Assembly: GCF_029873635.1 (NCBI RefSeq)
Contig: NC_080419.1
Coordinates: 78,166,931-78,230,930 of the forward strand
Length of the DNA: 64,000 nt
DNA from: Malania oleifera
Taxonomy: Eukaryota > Streptophyta > Magnoliopsida > Santalales > Ximeniaceae
Direction of reading: 5' to 3'
Position 1 is the stretch's first letter; each line of letters starts with the position of its first letter. This document shows positions 10,401 through 25,028 of this stretch, piece after piece. Made by a program: the position numbers and the translations under genes. A model generated the notes under the pieces. It saw nothing but the letters and a program-made list of their open reading frames with translations, was not told where the DNA came from and made no database searches.

Positions 10401-13400
10401 TGCGTGCTAGGATGCCTTCAGGAACCTTGAATACTCCTCCTCTAAGATAGTTAGAAGTACGTTGTTCACCCAAATGAGAAATTAACTCACAACACTTGTG
10501 GAAGATATATCTAGTCGAATGACCGTGAAATAATTCAACTTCCCTACAAGTCTTTGATACTATCCTAGGTTGGGCAACAAACCATCTATATCTGGCACTA
10601 ATGTACTATTAGGACCAGTGGGTGTATCAAATGATTTGGATCCTAACAGCCCAATCTCATGTAAAAGATCAAGATTATATTTCCTTTGTGACAAGATATG
10701 ACATCTAGATATTTCTACACCCAAGAAGTACTTCAATGGTCCCAAATCTCTGGTTTGAAACTTAGTACGTGGGAAATGGTTTAGGCCTTGGATATCTTGA
10801 TTATTATCATTGGTAATCACAATATCATCCGTGTACACAAGAGGTAGAATTCTGCCACATGAAGTATGATGATAAAATACATACTATATTCTCTAGTAGC
10901 AAGGCAAGGCCTTCAACTGAGCCCTATAACCATATGGGTTGACCTTCATGGTATACACTGAGCAACAACCAAGCACAAAAATATTAGGAGGAATAGGTAC
11001 CAACTCCCAAGTATCATTATCCTATGGTGCATGCATCTTTTCAATCATTGCAATCGTCCACCGGGTCATGGCTTAGAAGTAAATTTTGGAAGAAAAACAA
11101 AAAAAATGGAGTACTAAGGAAACTATAATATAAGGGTGACAATAAATTATAACAAACAAAATTAGAGATTTGATGTTGGATACAAGTGTGTTTACCTTTT
11201 CCAACAACAATAGGAGGATTAACATCTTGGGATATGGGATCATCTAATGAGAGAACTAGAGGCATAGAAGTGGGAGCTAAATGAGGCTCTCCGCCTTTGA
11301 GTCATTGTATGTACACCTACAAATTGGGATGATCCAAGAGACAATAAGGACTCAAATTGGATGAAGATGTGGGAGGATTGGGCAGAGATAATAGGTTAGG
11401 ATTTGGAATGCTAGAAGAGGAATAGATTCGTCAAGGTCAACGGACTCAAAGACTCATATTAGTATGTTGTAGACTCGAAAAAGGTGACATGAGCATATAC
11501 AAAGAATCAATGTAAAGTAGGGCTTTAACATCGATATCCCTTTTGAGTACAAGAATAGCTTAGAAAAATATATTTGATAGCACAAGGATCCAACTTATCC
11601 AGTCTTGTACTTAATTGATGGACAAAGGACGCACAACTGAATATACGAGGAAGACATGAGAACAAAGGAGCCTTAGAGAAGATAACTGAATATGCAATTC
11701 TACCACCAAGGACAGAGGGTGGCATTTAATTGATGAAAGAGCAAGCAATGAGGATAATATCACTCCAAAAAACTTTCCGAACATTCATTTGGTACAATAG
11801 GGTTCAAGTCAGTTTGAGAAAATATATCCCTTTTCGCTTTTCAACTTCATTTTTTTGTGGATTGTGTGCACAAGATGATTGATGTATCATACTAGACTCA
11901 GTCAAATAGAAAGTGAATTGAGTATTGAAGTACTCCTTGGTGTTACTTCCAGGAAGTATCTTGACTTGCATATCAAAATGAGTCCTCATTTAAGAATAGA
12001 AGGTTGCCAAGAAGTATCTTGACTTGCATATTAAGTTAAGTCCTCATTTGAGAATATAAGGCAAAAAAGATATGAAACTACTCATAGTGATCTTTCATTA
12101 AACACAACCAAATCACTCTATAGTAGTCATCGACAAATGTAACAAAGATTCGAAACCCCAACTTTGACGTGTCATGATTAGGACCCTAAACATCATATTG
12201 GACTCACATGAAAAGGCTAACCACCCATTTTTTGACTCAGTAAGAAAAGGGAGCATAATGATGTTTTCCTAATTGACAAGGCTCACACTAAATATTAGAC
12301 ACAAACTTCAAAGGAATTATGTTCCTACAAATCACCTTGCTTCAAAAGAAGTATGTTCTTGATCTTTTAGATGAGACTAGGTTATTGGGATCCAAACATA
12401 CACCCATGGATCATAGTCACTCCACCAAATGTATTTTCATAACAAATCTTGTGAGCCAGTGTCTTGATTCTTTGAGAACGAGTCATTAGGATGCAGTAAT
12501 TTACATCTTGAGATATCTTAAAGGTGTATTGCGGTCTCTTATGGATTGGGGTCACACTTGTATTCAAGGATACACAAATGCAGATTGAGTTGGGTTACCT
12601 TTCAATTGAAGATTTACAATTGGGTATTGTATCTTTGTTGGTGTTAATTTGGTTTTTTGGAAGAGTAAGAAAGAGTTAAAGCATAGGGCCATGGCACACA
12701 CTACATGCGAAATTGTTTGGTTGAAGAACATGTTGGATGAATTGGGTTTTCCACATTCTTTTTTTGTGGAATTGATGTGTGATAAGTATAATCAAGCTGA
12801 TATTCTTGTTGCCTCAAACCCGGTCTTCCATGAGCAGATAAAATACATTAAAGTTGATTGCCACTTTGTTTGGAGAAACTTGTGCAAAAGCTCATTACAA
12901 TTGCTTATGTGAAGTCTGATTTGCAGCTTGTTGATTTACTCACTAAAGCCATAGGGAGTGCTTGTATTAAATTCATTTGTCACAAGGTAGGAGCATATGA
13001 GATATATGCTTTAGCTCGAGGGCAAGTGTTGATGGTTATCGGTAGGCTCGCCAAGGCTTGGGTCCTTAATTACCAAAAATACAATTTATAAAACCTAACT
13101 AGTCCTAAGTTCAGTAGAAAGTGGGGTAAGTCGGGTGTCGATCCTTAGGGAGTTAAAGCGCAGTTAGTAAGCTACTTCTAAATTAGTTTATTATGGCCTC
13201 GTATAAAAGAGAAGTAAAAGATGGTATTTTGCAATGAGTGTATTCTAACAATCTACTGGAAAGCATTTTAAATGAAAGCAAATAAATCTATGTTACCCTA
13301 CTCCTACAAAACGATGCTGGGGTCTGAATCAGACGCTAGATGCCATGCCTCTGACTACGCTCCTTTAGACTTCAATAGAAATACTAACCCAGGCGGGCCA

Positions 13401-16400
13401 AAGCGAGAGAGGGTCGATCGAGGGCACAAGGTAGTAAGGGTGCACCAACCGTGCGGAGCACGGTCGGGAACCAGAGTATACCCTGTCTCAACGATTACGA
13501 ACACCTCCGAGGTTCCGTAGCCAACTATTTCCCTCTGACTGATACGCAATAGTGCTTATCCTTAAATGCAGCTTTTCATCAAACACATAGCAATAAATCA
13601 AAAGCAATTAAAGAAAGCAGTAAATGGAAAGCAAGTAAAAAGATCATCCCTTTAGTATTCAAAATGTCTGTCACTAACGCCAGAAGGTACAAGAGAGTGA
13701 TCGTGTAATATACATGGAGAGCACATGAATGCCGTCGGTTGTCACAGGCCATTGGACACTTCATACATAGACCAAAACTACTCTACTCCTACTCTAACTT
13801 GGTTCTCAATGACATCTTAGGTCTGTCACTAACCTAAGAGAGGCCAAAAAAGAACTAGAGCTCATCTTCGAAGCAATTATTTATAGGCTCTAGGGTTTAC
13901 AAGGTTTGATTTTCATTTTAGGAAAGTTTGCAGCAAATCTCGCGCAAAAGATCGTCGCTCTCAACCAAGTTGCTCCCATGCTTCCCTTATGCGTGCCTTG
14001 GTTGATTCTCTAGGGAAAGTAGGGATTTGAATCTTCAACATTGTCGACTTAGTCGCGCCAGGGGGTCTTGATAGTCGAGTTGATGGTCGAGGCTTGCAGG
14101 ATCTCGAACTTTAGGTAATCTCAAGTACTCAACATAGTCGCCCTTCATGATCTCTCTGGTCAAATACTTCGTCAAGGCTCTCAATAATTCTAATCTCAGT
14201 TCTGGCTCAGTATTTCGACGTGGTCGCCCTATAGAGTCACTTGGTCGAGGACTTGGTTGATCCTTGCAGCAATTCTTCCTCAATTTGAACCCAAGAACCT
14301 GTGTGAGTAAAGACTTAGTTGCCCCCTTATGCTGCTAGTCGCACCACTTCGTTGAGAAAAACCTTATTGTCCTTTGATGACTTTTAGCTTCAAGAGATTG
14401 GCTGAGTATCAGATTTGAGCTTTGTGTGTCTCCAAATTCTCCTCTAGCTTCTCGTGCACCTAATTCCTCGGTCTTAACCTGTTTTTCTTGAAAAGACGAA
14501 CAAACCTTGCATAGCTTTGAACAATGATAACTATGAGTAATTACATAATAAAATGAGGATAAACAAAGGTAAATGAGGGTCTAAAATCATGCATTTTAGG
14601 GACTCATCAGTTATTTTGGTCATTTAGCATTATTAGTATGTGCTAGCGTTATATTGGTAAGCGTGAGTTAGTAAGGGTATTATGGTCATTTCATTGGTAT
14701 GTAATCAGACATATATTAAAAATAAGGGAGAGACCTATTGTTGTGATGAGGTCTTCCATTTTACCTAATTCTTCAACAATAACTACTAAACTAAACACAT
14801 GTGGGGTTTGGACTTAACAATCCCTTGACCCATTCTTTGAAATCAACCTCCAAGTTGGGTTAGTATAATCCATCCAATTACCTACTTCCCATCATACCCA
14901 AATTCCCTCGTGCCAAAGTGCACTCAACTCTGTTTAGTTGGGAAAGCACCAACAAGTACATCACCATGAAAGGAGTCATCTTGCTTCTTAAAAAAGGAAA
15001 TTGGTGGTGCATCTCCAACTTGTTTAGAAGAAGGGTTTGAGATGGTAAGCAAGCAACAATCATGAACCTTCAATTTGGTATTGGTCACCCATGCAATTTT
15101 ATGTGGATTAGGATGTGGTTCAACCTTTAATTGCAACTTCCTCATAGCTTCTTAACAAACTACAATTGTGCAATTACTAGGATCAATAACGAAAGCAAAA
15201 AGTTGCCTATAACAAATAACCCGAATCTCGAAAATTCTTGCTAGTCTCCTATCTTCGTGTAAGTTACTTGGAACTTTCTCGATTTTAGTTACCTAGGTGG
15301 CATTATCATCTTCTTCTTTTGCTGCAATTTCATTGACTTGGTTAGGACATCGTATACCAAAACTTTAACATTTGCAGCGCTTGATTGCTGGTTGGACCAT
15401 AAAAGTTTTCTGGAGTGCTCTAGGGTCTTTGAAGAGGTAGTCATCCAAAAACTCAACTGACTCTCTTGGACAACTTTACTAGTAGTCTTCTCAAACCGAA
15501 GGGTCTATGTAGCCCATGGTGGTTTACCTTAACATCCCCAATTGCAATGAGATGAAATGCAGCAAGGTTGGAGGCAATAATTGACTTGATCCCTTTCTAG
15601 ACAAAGCGACCATCGCATCCCTTTCCATTCTCTTTTGGTATGAGTAGCCAAATGATAAAATCCACTAGATTTATCTGCTATTGTCTTGTCTTCCTATTTC
15701 AAATAAAAAAGTTGCATAAAAAACACACAAGCTGCTGGCAGTTTGAAGGTACAAATTTCTCCTGCATGGCATGCTTCCCCTCGTACAGTCGTACCATGTT
15801 TTGATTTCACCATATATCCACCTTCTGAAGATTTATTGTTGTTTAATCCAACACATATGAGCAGTACTTGTCAATTTCGATTCATCCAAGTATAACTTTT
15901 GAGCCTTATTCATGTTGTACCACCGAAAGTAGTTTTCTAGGGAATACAACCAATAAAAAATTCATCTGGAGGACCATCACCATCAAAATAAGGAGCTTCT
16001 AATTTAGTTTCCCTATTCAAATTATCATTTTGGTCTTCACAGAAGCCATAAGTCTATGACTATAGGGAACAACAATTACCACTTTTATGTTTGGTAGGAA
16101 AAACATCTGGCATCTTGCACAAGGCTACAACTTCATTTAGCCTATTCAAAGTATTGGTAGTAGTATCCAAAGCACTTTCCATGCTTTGTTACCTACTGGA
16201 ATACAACTTCATTTCTGTAGATGACAATATGTTAATCAACATGTTGCAATTTGTTTTTTTACTGCAACTGTATATCGCCAAAGACCCTTAACAGCATTAG
16301 CCAATAATTTAAATCTAGAGAATATCACAGAAATTAAATATATCTTCATAACCAACTGAACAAATGCAGTAATAAAATCTAATTTTTCATGCTGGGAATG

Positions 16401-16696
16401 ACAAGTGATTCTCCAAAATGTGGGCCAAACACAAATTTAAATTCTATTGGACATAACAGCCACACAGCATGATGAAGAAAATTAAAACTCATGGCTGGAG
16501 CAGAGAAATTTTTGCAATTTTGGAAGTATCAGCTGAAAGCTGAAGTTTTCTTATGTGCATTACTAGTGCACGGGGCGCATGAGTTGCTAGTGATGGTTTT
16601 CGGTGTGAAGGTGGATTGAGGAATGGCAAGCCTGCCATTGGTGACATTTTGTCAACAAAAGAGAAGGATATTTGAGATTTGGAGGGATGTTGGCTG

Positions 16697-16734
<38 letters not shown>

Positions 16735-19700
16735 CTTGCACTGGTGCAAGAGACCAACATGTGGTCAGATGGCAATGAAATTTGATGGATCTGCTGTTCC
16801 GCACTTTCTGTTTTAGATAGTAGACTGCTGGTGATGTTCCGAATCTCTTCTGTGTTTTGTTGTTTGACAAAGAAGGGGCAGCGACTGTAATTTTTTTTTT
16901 TTTTTTTTGATAGGCAAGGAAATTTGTTAAGAAAAGAGTAGAATTTGGAATGGGAGGGCAAGAAATCCTCCTAAAAGAAACTAAACGTGATTACAATAAA
17001 GCCCTCCTCCAATCCCTCTGAAGATATAACAATAACATTCCCCTAAAAAAACCAAAAGAGAAGCAACTCTAAGCAGACTAGTGGGGTTTTTCTGCCGTTA
17101 AAAATCCTAGCATTCCTTTCAGTCCAGTGTCCAAAAGAGGGCAAAGACAATGCACCTCCATGAGGCCACTTTTTTTTGTTTCTCCCAAAACCTCTATAGC
17201 ACAACATCAAGAAAGTATCAACTATTCAAGGAAGCACCATGAGCTTACTGAAGGATCCAAAGTTGCTCAGCTGCCCGACAATGGAGAAACAAGTGGTCAC
17301 TGGTTTCATTCAACTCAGAACACATGAAGCATATATCCAAAACAATAGCCTTAAAAGGTCTCCTCTACTGCAAAATATCAGAGAGGTCCCAGGCCCGGCG
17401 GCTTTGCAGTTGAAATTGTTAAAGAGGAAAGAGCAAGGACTTGTGGATTTCATGATCTGAGAGAGAAAAGATTTTGTGGGAAAAGAGCCAAAGGAATCCC
17501 TTATCCAATGTCAAAAAGTCAAACCATTTGGCCATTCATACAATACTTTGACATGGTATCAGAGCATGTCAAAGTATTGTATGAATGGCCGAATTGTTTG
17601 GCCTTGAGTTTAGTATATTATATGTAGACTTTACAGGAATCCTATACATGGAAAGTAAATAAGTTCTAGCATGATTCTAGCCCTACATGTAACTATAATC
17701 TTTCAAGCTCTATACATGTAAACTAAATGTATGCTAACTGTACAAAATAATGAATGGAGAAATAAGGAAATAATTGTGGGCTGAAATAAGGAAAGAAATT
17801 TTTTGCTGTTTGCTGTTCCGTTGACATCCAAATCCTTGAATCATCTCTCATATATGCCTATAGGGAGAAAAAGAATCCAACACCTAATGAAATGGTTAGA
17901 TCATCTACCTATGTCTTGTTGAGATTTATGAAGAAATGGAAATCTGAAGAGAGTGTCCCCCTCCAAAGAGTAGAAAGCATTAAATGTGGAATTGTGTAAG
18001 CTAGAAAGTCTAAAAAGACGAGGAACAAAAGACTCCAATGAAACCTCTCCCACCCAAATACCTTCCCAAAATTGAATGAGGTTATTATGACAAATTTACA
18101 AACAGGGAAACAAGTGAGAGGATAGAATAAGAGGGGTACCTAAGAAATGAATTTCCAATTGCTAACGTGCTGCTTCCTTTGGTATCCTACCCATTTTGAT
18201 GCACACCACACTTGCTTCTAATTACTAAGTGCTAAAGGGAGTCGACCACTTGCGGCTATCTCCAAAGCCATTTTCCAATGAAGGATATATTTTTAGATGC
18301 AACATTCCTGACGCCCAAGCCCGGTTTATATTAAGGTCTTCTAATCCTAACCCAGCTGACAAGACGATTTCTATTACCCTCCCCGATTCTTGACCTCAAG
18401 AAATGCCATATAATCCTCTACAAAGCCTCCACCACGCTGGCTGGATTTTAAAAAGAGAATGTTAATAAATGAGAATGTTAGAGATATCAGCATTGATAAG
18501 GGTAATGTGCCCTCCTAAAGATAAGTAAGCTCTTTTCCATCCCCCTAGCCTGCTGCTCACTCTCTCCACCCCATTTGGGTTACCACCAAGAGGAAAACCA
18601 TCAAGCTAGGACCTATCAAGGATTGATACTTGCCAACCCTGCTTTTGGGCATGTTGATCTTGAGGCCCAAAATATTATTGAAGATTTTTAACAAGGTAAG
18701 AATCTTGAAAAATTGCTGACTTTGAGATAGAGGAGATTCATTAAAAAACTGAAGATGGGACACTATGACCTCCTCCTTGCATACCTTAAGGCCCCAAACA
18801 ACATTAAGACCTTGAGCATGGTTGATCAACCTACTCGTCACATCCAAAACAAGTGTAAAGAGAAACAAGGAAGGGGATCCTCTTGCCTGAATCCTAGTGA
18901 GGCCTTGAACCACTCCCTAGCTTGGCCATTTTCTGAAACTGATATAGTTATTGTGGATAAGCACCCTCTCATCCATTTTCTCCACACCCCTCCAAAAAAC
19001 CCTTTTTAGCCAACACTGGATTGAAGAAGTTCCAGCTAACATGTAGTTGGTTTTTTCAAAGTCTAATTTGAGCTAGAGACCCCTCCCACCCTTCTCCTCA
19101 CATCCTATGCCACTTCACTGGCTACCAAGACAGCATCAAGGATCTGTCTATCCTTAATGAAGGCAGACCATTCAAGTGTAATTGTCCTCTTTAGCATCTC
19201 TCTAAGCCTCTTTGGTAATACCTTGGCAAGGATTTTTGTAAAGTCTAGTAATTGATTAGACAGAGTGATAAATGTGGAGTTTACGCTCTTCCCCACCACC
19301 CCATTCCTATGAAACTCACTAAATAAATCCATCATGTCCTCTTAAGTTACCTCCCAAAGTCAAATGTTGATGCTTGGGGCCTTTATTTCTCTCCATATCA
19401 AACATTGTCTCCTTTGATCTTCTCAATGTCAAAGGGTCTTTCTGGCCAGGTAGCTTGATTTTCATCAATAGGACTGTAGTCAAGTCCTTCTACCATCAGC
19501 CATTCTTGTCACTCTTAAAGTACATCCTCCTATAGGAATCCATGATCATCTTCCCAATTGTTTGGAGTCCCACGCGACACCTTTTGCTTCTTACTCGAAC
19601 TCAATAATGTCCTTCCTTCCTCTCTATTTGGCCATCTTATGGAAATGTTTTGTACTGCAATTCCCTTCTTTCACCCACTTCATTCTTGATTTCTGCCTCC

Positions 19701-22700
19701 AGCTTATATCTTCTCAGAAAAGGATCACATCTTTTGCTAAACTAAGCCGCTTATATCTTCTCGGAAAAGGATCATATCTTTTGCTAAGCTAACCTATTTT
19801 GGTCCTTTCCTTTTCACTGTCCACTCCACACTCATCCTATCTAGCCAAGTGCTCAATCTCATCTAGGATTAGATTTTCCGTCTCTTTCAAGTCATTGAAA
19901 ACATCCTTATTCCATAGCTTTAGTTTGCTTTTCACCAACTTCAACTTGCTCATAGATTTAAAGCCCTTCCCCCTTGAACACTGCTTTCTCTCCACCATGA
20001 ATTTATGCACTCCTTAAAGGAAGGATGCATCAGCCACATGTTTTCAAATTGAAAAAGGGCTAGGGCCCTAGTGTATGGGATTGACATCCAAGAGGATAGG
20101 GTAATGATTCGAAACTAGTCTAACTAGAACATCTATGGTCACATTTGAGAGGTTTCTTCCCATTCACTAATGAATAAAAAAGATCAAATACATGAAGAAG
20201 TGAGCTTGTCTCCCAAGGCTACCCAAGTTAGTGTCCGACAAGTCTTCGGTATCGTCCAAGATTAGGCAATAAATTACTCATATTTGACACTAACTTGCTA
20301 TTAGGATCCATGGGTATCAATCGGTTTGGCTCCTAACTGCTTAGTCTCATCCAACAAATCAAGAACATATTTTCCTTTGTGACAAAACACTTCCCACATG
20401 AGATCAGGATACTTCTATACCCAAGAAGTATTTCAGTGGTCCCAAATCATTTGTTTGAGACTTAGTCTGTAGAAAATGTTTAAGGCTCTGAATACCTTGA
20501 TCATCATCACATGTAATTAAAACATCATCCACATACACAATACGAAGGATCCTACCTGATGAAGTTTGACGATAAAACATAGAGTGATCCATTGCACACC
20601 ATTCGAAGGCCAAACTCAAGTACTACATCACTTAATAGACAATAGAATAATGCTATCACCAGAACATAACATAAAAGGAGTTCTTAAGAAATTCGGTCAC
20701 TCACACCAGAAACCTTTTTGTTATGATGCTTGTGATCAATTAAAGAAAAATCAAGGTGATAGTGTATCTTTGTTTCAATATGCTAATATATTAAGTAGCT
20801 TAATGCATTTAACAAATTATAGGAGTTTTGATATTGCATGCGCTTTCTAGTAGACATGTTAGATATAATCAAAACCATTACACTCTTTGAATGCTCTAAA
20901 AAAAATCATTAAGATATTTGAGAGTTACCATGGATTATGTCATCATGTATAGTGGATTTATTGCTTGTGTTGGAGTGTAGAATTGGGTCACTAATTGAGC
21001 TGAGGCCTGAAAAAAAGTCCACTAGATTGGTCCACTATGGAATCCAAGTTTATTGCCTTAGAGATGGCAAGAACTAAGGCTAAGTGGCTAAGAAATTTCT
21101 CAATCAATTTCCTTTATGGATGAGACTAGTACCATCTGTGTCTATGGATTGTGATTTCCAGGTTGCGATAGCCCGTGCAAGACATAAACCTTACAATGGG
21201 GAAAACGAGCATACATGCCCACAACATGATGTTATAGAGTAGCTATTTTAGTGATGGGATAATATCATAGATGAAATTGGTAGATCTTTTGGCTAAACCC
21301 CTGGGTAAAAAACTAGTGTATATTCATCGAGAGGAAGGGGCTTATGCCTATAAAGGGAAGGTTAAAGTTGATGGAGCCCATCAATGTCATAGATTCATAT
21401 GTGTAATGACAAGTCATTGGCTAACTTGGCAAGCACTATCATTGATTTTTATTTTTGTGCCCATTGCTAGGGCAAGGATAGTGCAATTTTGCAGTGTGTA
21501 AGGTTGAGCTAGGTGGTATTTCTTAAGTGCAATCACACTTGATTCCAATGCCAACTTGATGGATTCATTTATTGAGTGTAGACTATAGAGTGGGACACTC
21601 CTATGTGTGATCATAGGCAGGGTTGCTAGAGCATTCATGAAATCCAGGTAAGGTGCATAGCCTATTTGCGCCAAATCATGTTGAACAGCTGGACTTGAGT
21701 GTAACATGAATGGCGAGCTTGATTGCACCTTATAGGCCCCATACCTGTCATTGATGTATTTACGTAGTATAATATTTTTGTTTTAATCTTGCACTATTAT
21801 GTCTATCAAAAGCTCCTAAAATTGATTAAAAACAAGTTTCGTACTTTATTTTCCAGTTTCCATCATTTATAAAAAAAATAAATTGGACACTGAAATTTAT
21901 ATAAAATTACAGGCGAAATCAAAATTTTCAAACCTTAGAACCAGCATGCCTTCTTTGGACCATGTGCCTGGTCCAGAGGTGTGCACAGGAGACCAAGGCT
22001 TGTGCCTCATGCCTATGCCTGAACTATACCTTACACCATGCTTCAGCAAGGCATAGGTCTTAGCTCTTGAGTGCTCCTTGCACCCGTGCATGCCTTGCTT
22101 GTGTTTTAACAACGATTGGGGGCCAAGGGAAGAAACAGACAGGAAAAAATGGGGATGGTTTCTGGTCACTGCACAAGTTCACCAAGAAAACTTGCAAAAT
22201 GCTTTGCAAACTGTTCATAAAATTCAGAAAAAAATTTCTAACTATTTTTAATGTTTTAGCTATTTCATTATTTACATTAGTAGGCACAAATCTTGGCCAA
22301 ATTTTGTGTGTGGTTTTAGCATGTGTAGATTTAGCTATAAAAAACAAAAGCTTTGGTCAAATTCACGAACATGCTGAAAATATATTGAAAATTCATAAAT
22401 TGTTTATCTACATGCTAAGAAAATGACTGCCATTATTTTATGGGGAAAAGTGACAGAAAATTTGAGTTCTGAAAATTTTCTAAAAATTTTTGCCACTATT
22501 GGCAACATTGCAATCCTATTGCTGGACTAATAATCTGTGCTTTATTGTCATAGAACTATATCTTCATTGTGATGAAACTTTTAATTATATGAGCATATTT
22601 TTCATTGTAACAATTTTTTACTTTGAACATTTTGGAGGTACTCATTTTGGTTCTCTACTTCCATTTCTCGTCAATTTTGTTCAGGTTCATGAATGCACTT

Positions 22701-24997
22701 AATCAAATTTTCTCTGTAGGTTGCCAAAACGGTAGATCTGATAAAGGCAAAGGGAGGAAAAGTTACCAGAGAACCTGGTCCTGTCAAAGGTGGTAGTACT
22801 GTCATTGCTTTTATTGAGGATCCAGATGGTTATAAGTTTGAGCTTTTGGAGAGGGGACCTACACCAGAGCCCCTATGTCAAGTAATGCTTCGGGTGGGTG
22901 ATCTTGATCGCTCCATAAAGTTCTATGAGAAGGTGAGAAGTGTTCTGTGCAGTAAATGCTTTCTTCATAACACGCTTTGCAGCATCTAAAAGTTTTCTGT
23001 GATTGTGAATGTAATATACCTGTATTTCTCAAACTTTTATTCTTTTGGAATTGAAGGTTTTTGGCATGGAGCTTCTACGAAGAAGAGATAACCCTGAATA
23101 CAAGGTAGATTACTACTACGGCCCATTTAACAGCTTGAGAAAAAAAAAATGTTAAATGCCGATATGTGTGCAATAGTTCATCTTACTGAATTGTTGACAC
23201 ATTATATGGTTCCTAAATGCATAAGTAATGACCAAGGTGCAGTATGACCAAAATTTGATCTCACCTGGCAAAATCTGGCTCTTAGATTCTGCTTTCCCAC
23301 CACCTCTATGACTAAGGTGGTTGTGGGACTTGTTAGATGAACTTAGGCACAGTTATTAAATGCTTTCTGGGCTTGGGATTTGTTTGACTCTCCCTCAAAT
23401 TTTGTAACATCAAAAGGTTGTAGCATGGGTGTGTGATCCAAATTCTGAAAGTCTGAACGCTCAATTATGGATTCTTCTACTCTGCAGTTGGCTACTTCGT
23501 GAAGTGCCAGGCTGCAGCAACATGTAAAATACCCATGCATCTATTGTACCATGGACCATAGGCCATAGTATGATGTCCATCTACGTGTAAAGTACTCGTG
23601 CACTGATTCCACCATAGACCATAGTACCATGTCAACGTATTTTGAATTGCCTATGCCCCAGAAATGTCAAGGGTGATGTTGGTGAGCTCATATCATGTGT
23701 CCTCTGATGACTTGCATGTGTCAACCCTAAGTCAGAAACAGTGCTTTTTGTTTTTTAAGTGAAGGTTCTTAGAGAGGCTTTCAGTGGTTTGAAAAAAATT
23801 GGAATTAAAGTTGGTATGGTACCAAACATAACTAATCTTTGTGTGACATACATCACGATTTATTTATGAGAAAATTCTCTTTGTACCTTTGCTCTTCTTT
23901 GTTTATTAAGCTCCACTCAGGTTGTCATATGACTGTCTTTCTTAGTGTGTATGTATATTTCTGTTCTCATTGAAATTTAGTTATGCTTATTTTCCAGTAT
24001 ACAATAGCTGTTATGGGATATGGCCCTGAAGATAAAAATGCAGTGCTGGAGTTGACATATAATTATGGGGTCACAGAATATGACAAAGGAAATGGTTACG
24101 CCCAGGTGAATTTACCACCTTTCCTCAAAACTTGTCTCACAGTTTTGATTTTGCGCATGCCAAGGTTTCATGTCACATTTGGCTTGCAAAAGTTTCACTT
24201 TACATTATCATTTTTAAGGAGACTAATTTTTTATTCTTAACCAGATCGCAATTAGCACAAATGATGTTTATAAGACTGCAGAAGCCATTAAACAGTGTGG
24301 AGGGAAGATTACTCAGGAACCTGGGCCCTTGCCAGGTATCAACACTAAGATTACTGCCTGTGTGGACCCTGATGGCTGGAAATCGGTATGGCTAGTACAT
24401 AAGCTTTATGAATCATGGGCCTTCAATCATGATGCTGTTTTTATAGTTTGCTTACCCGTAGCTGACTTTCGTAAATTTCCTTCTTGCAATTGGATTTATG
24501 GTGACAGATTTAAGATTTATCCACACAGATTTTTGTACTGCCTTCAGAAGATAAATAATTTTGAATAATAATCAGTGAGGAGATTAGCATAGACATTTTC
24601 AACTGGCTTATGCATGTCACGAAGTAGCACTAGGTGGAGAAATTTCACCGACTTGACATTTTTTTTTTCTTCTGAAAATTTATGTGTCACTTTCAGGTTA
24701 AACTATGGTAACCAAATTCTTCAAATCTGACTTGTGCTCCTCTGATACCTTGAATTGTTGGGTTAGAAAAATAAATAAAGCTTTTTTGTAATTAATAAAT
24801 ATTAGAATGCAATTATTGTTTGCATGATTAGACTGCTAAAGATAATAAATGTTGTTCTTGTTGTTGTTATTTTAAAGAAGCTAAATTTAAATGATTTAAT
24901 TCGTTTGGGAGTTGGGGCCCGTGGAACAACCAATTGCACTAGAAGCTCAAGCTTGTAAACAAGAGATGTTTTTGTCTTTACATACATACATACATAC

Positions 24998-25028
<31 letters not shown>

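Larger units (their letters stand above)
10132..14770 (+). mobile_element. Rearranged Ty1/copia element in intron 4
   Basis: A ~115 bp sequence at 10139-10250 recurs as a direct repeat, once the nested solo LTR is removed, at 13027-13039 plus 14610-14715 (shared 'gttattttg(a/g)tcatttag(t/c)attattagtatgtg' core). I read these as remnants of the two LTRs. Just left of the right copy lie a plus-strand RNase H frame and a purine stretch (ctcgagggcaag), as expected for a 3' end. The left internal part instead holds integrase and RT frames on the opposite strand, so part of the element is inverted or another copy is nested in it. No frame is intact. Confidence 0.5.

Noticed and set aside
13272-13550. 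Opposing ORFs containing GC-rich sequence in the solo LTR
   Set aside because: They fall inside the LTR bounded by the GTTAT duplication. LTR sequence with balanced openness on both strands is not evidence for a gene.
16489-16961. ORFs with IYIYIY runs
   Set aside because: They are produced by the (TA)n microsatellite and have no other supporting feature.
22060-22430. ORFs of 95-119 aa in both directions near the end of intron 4
   Set aside because: They overlap on opposite strands, show no motif, and contain the 'gccttg' repeat words. No gene is supported.
23983-24568. Three overlapping plus-strand ORFs in the glyoxalase exon 7-8 region
   Set aside because: They are single exons read through into introns. 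The spliced model explains the conserved parts.
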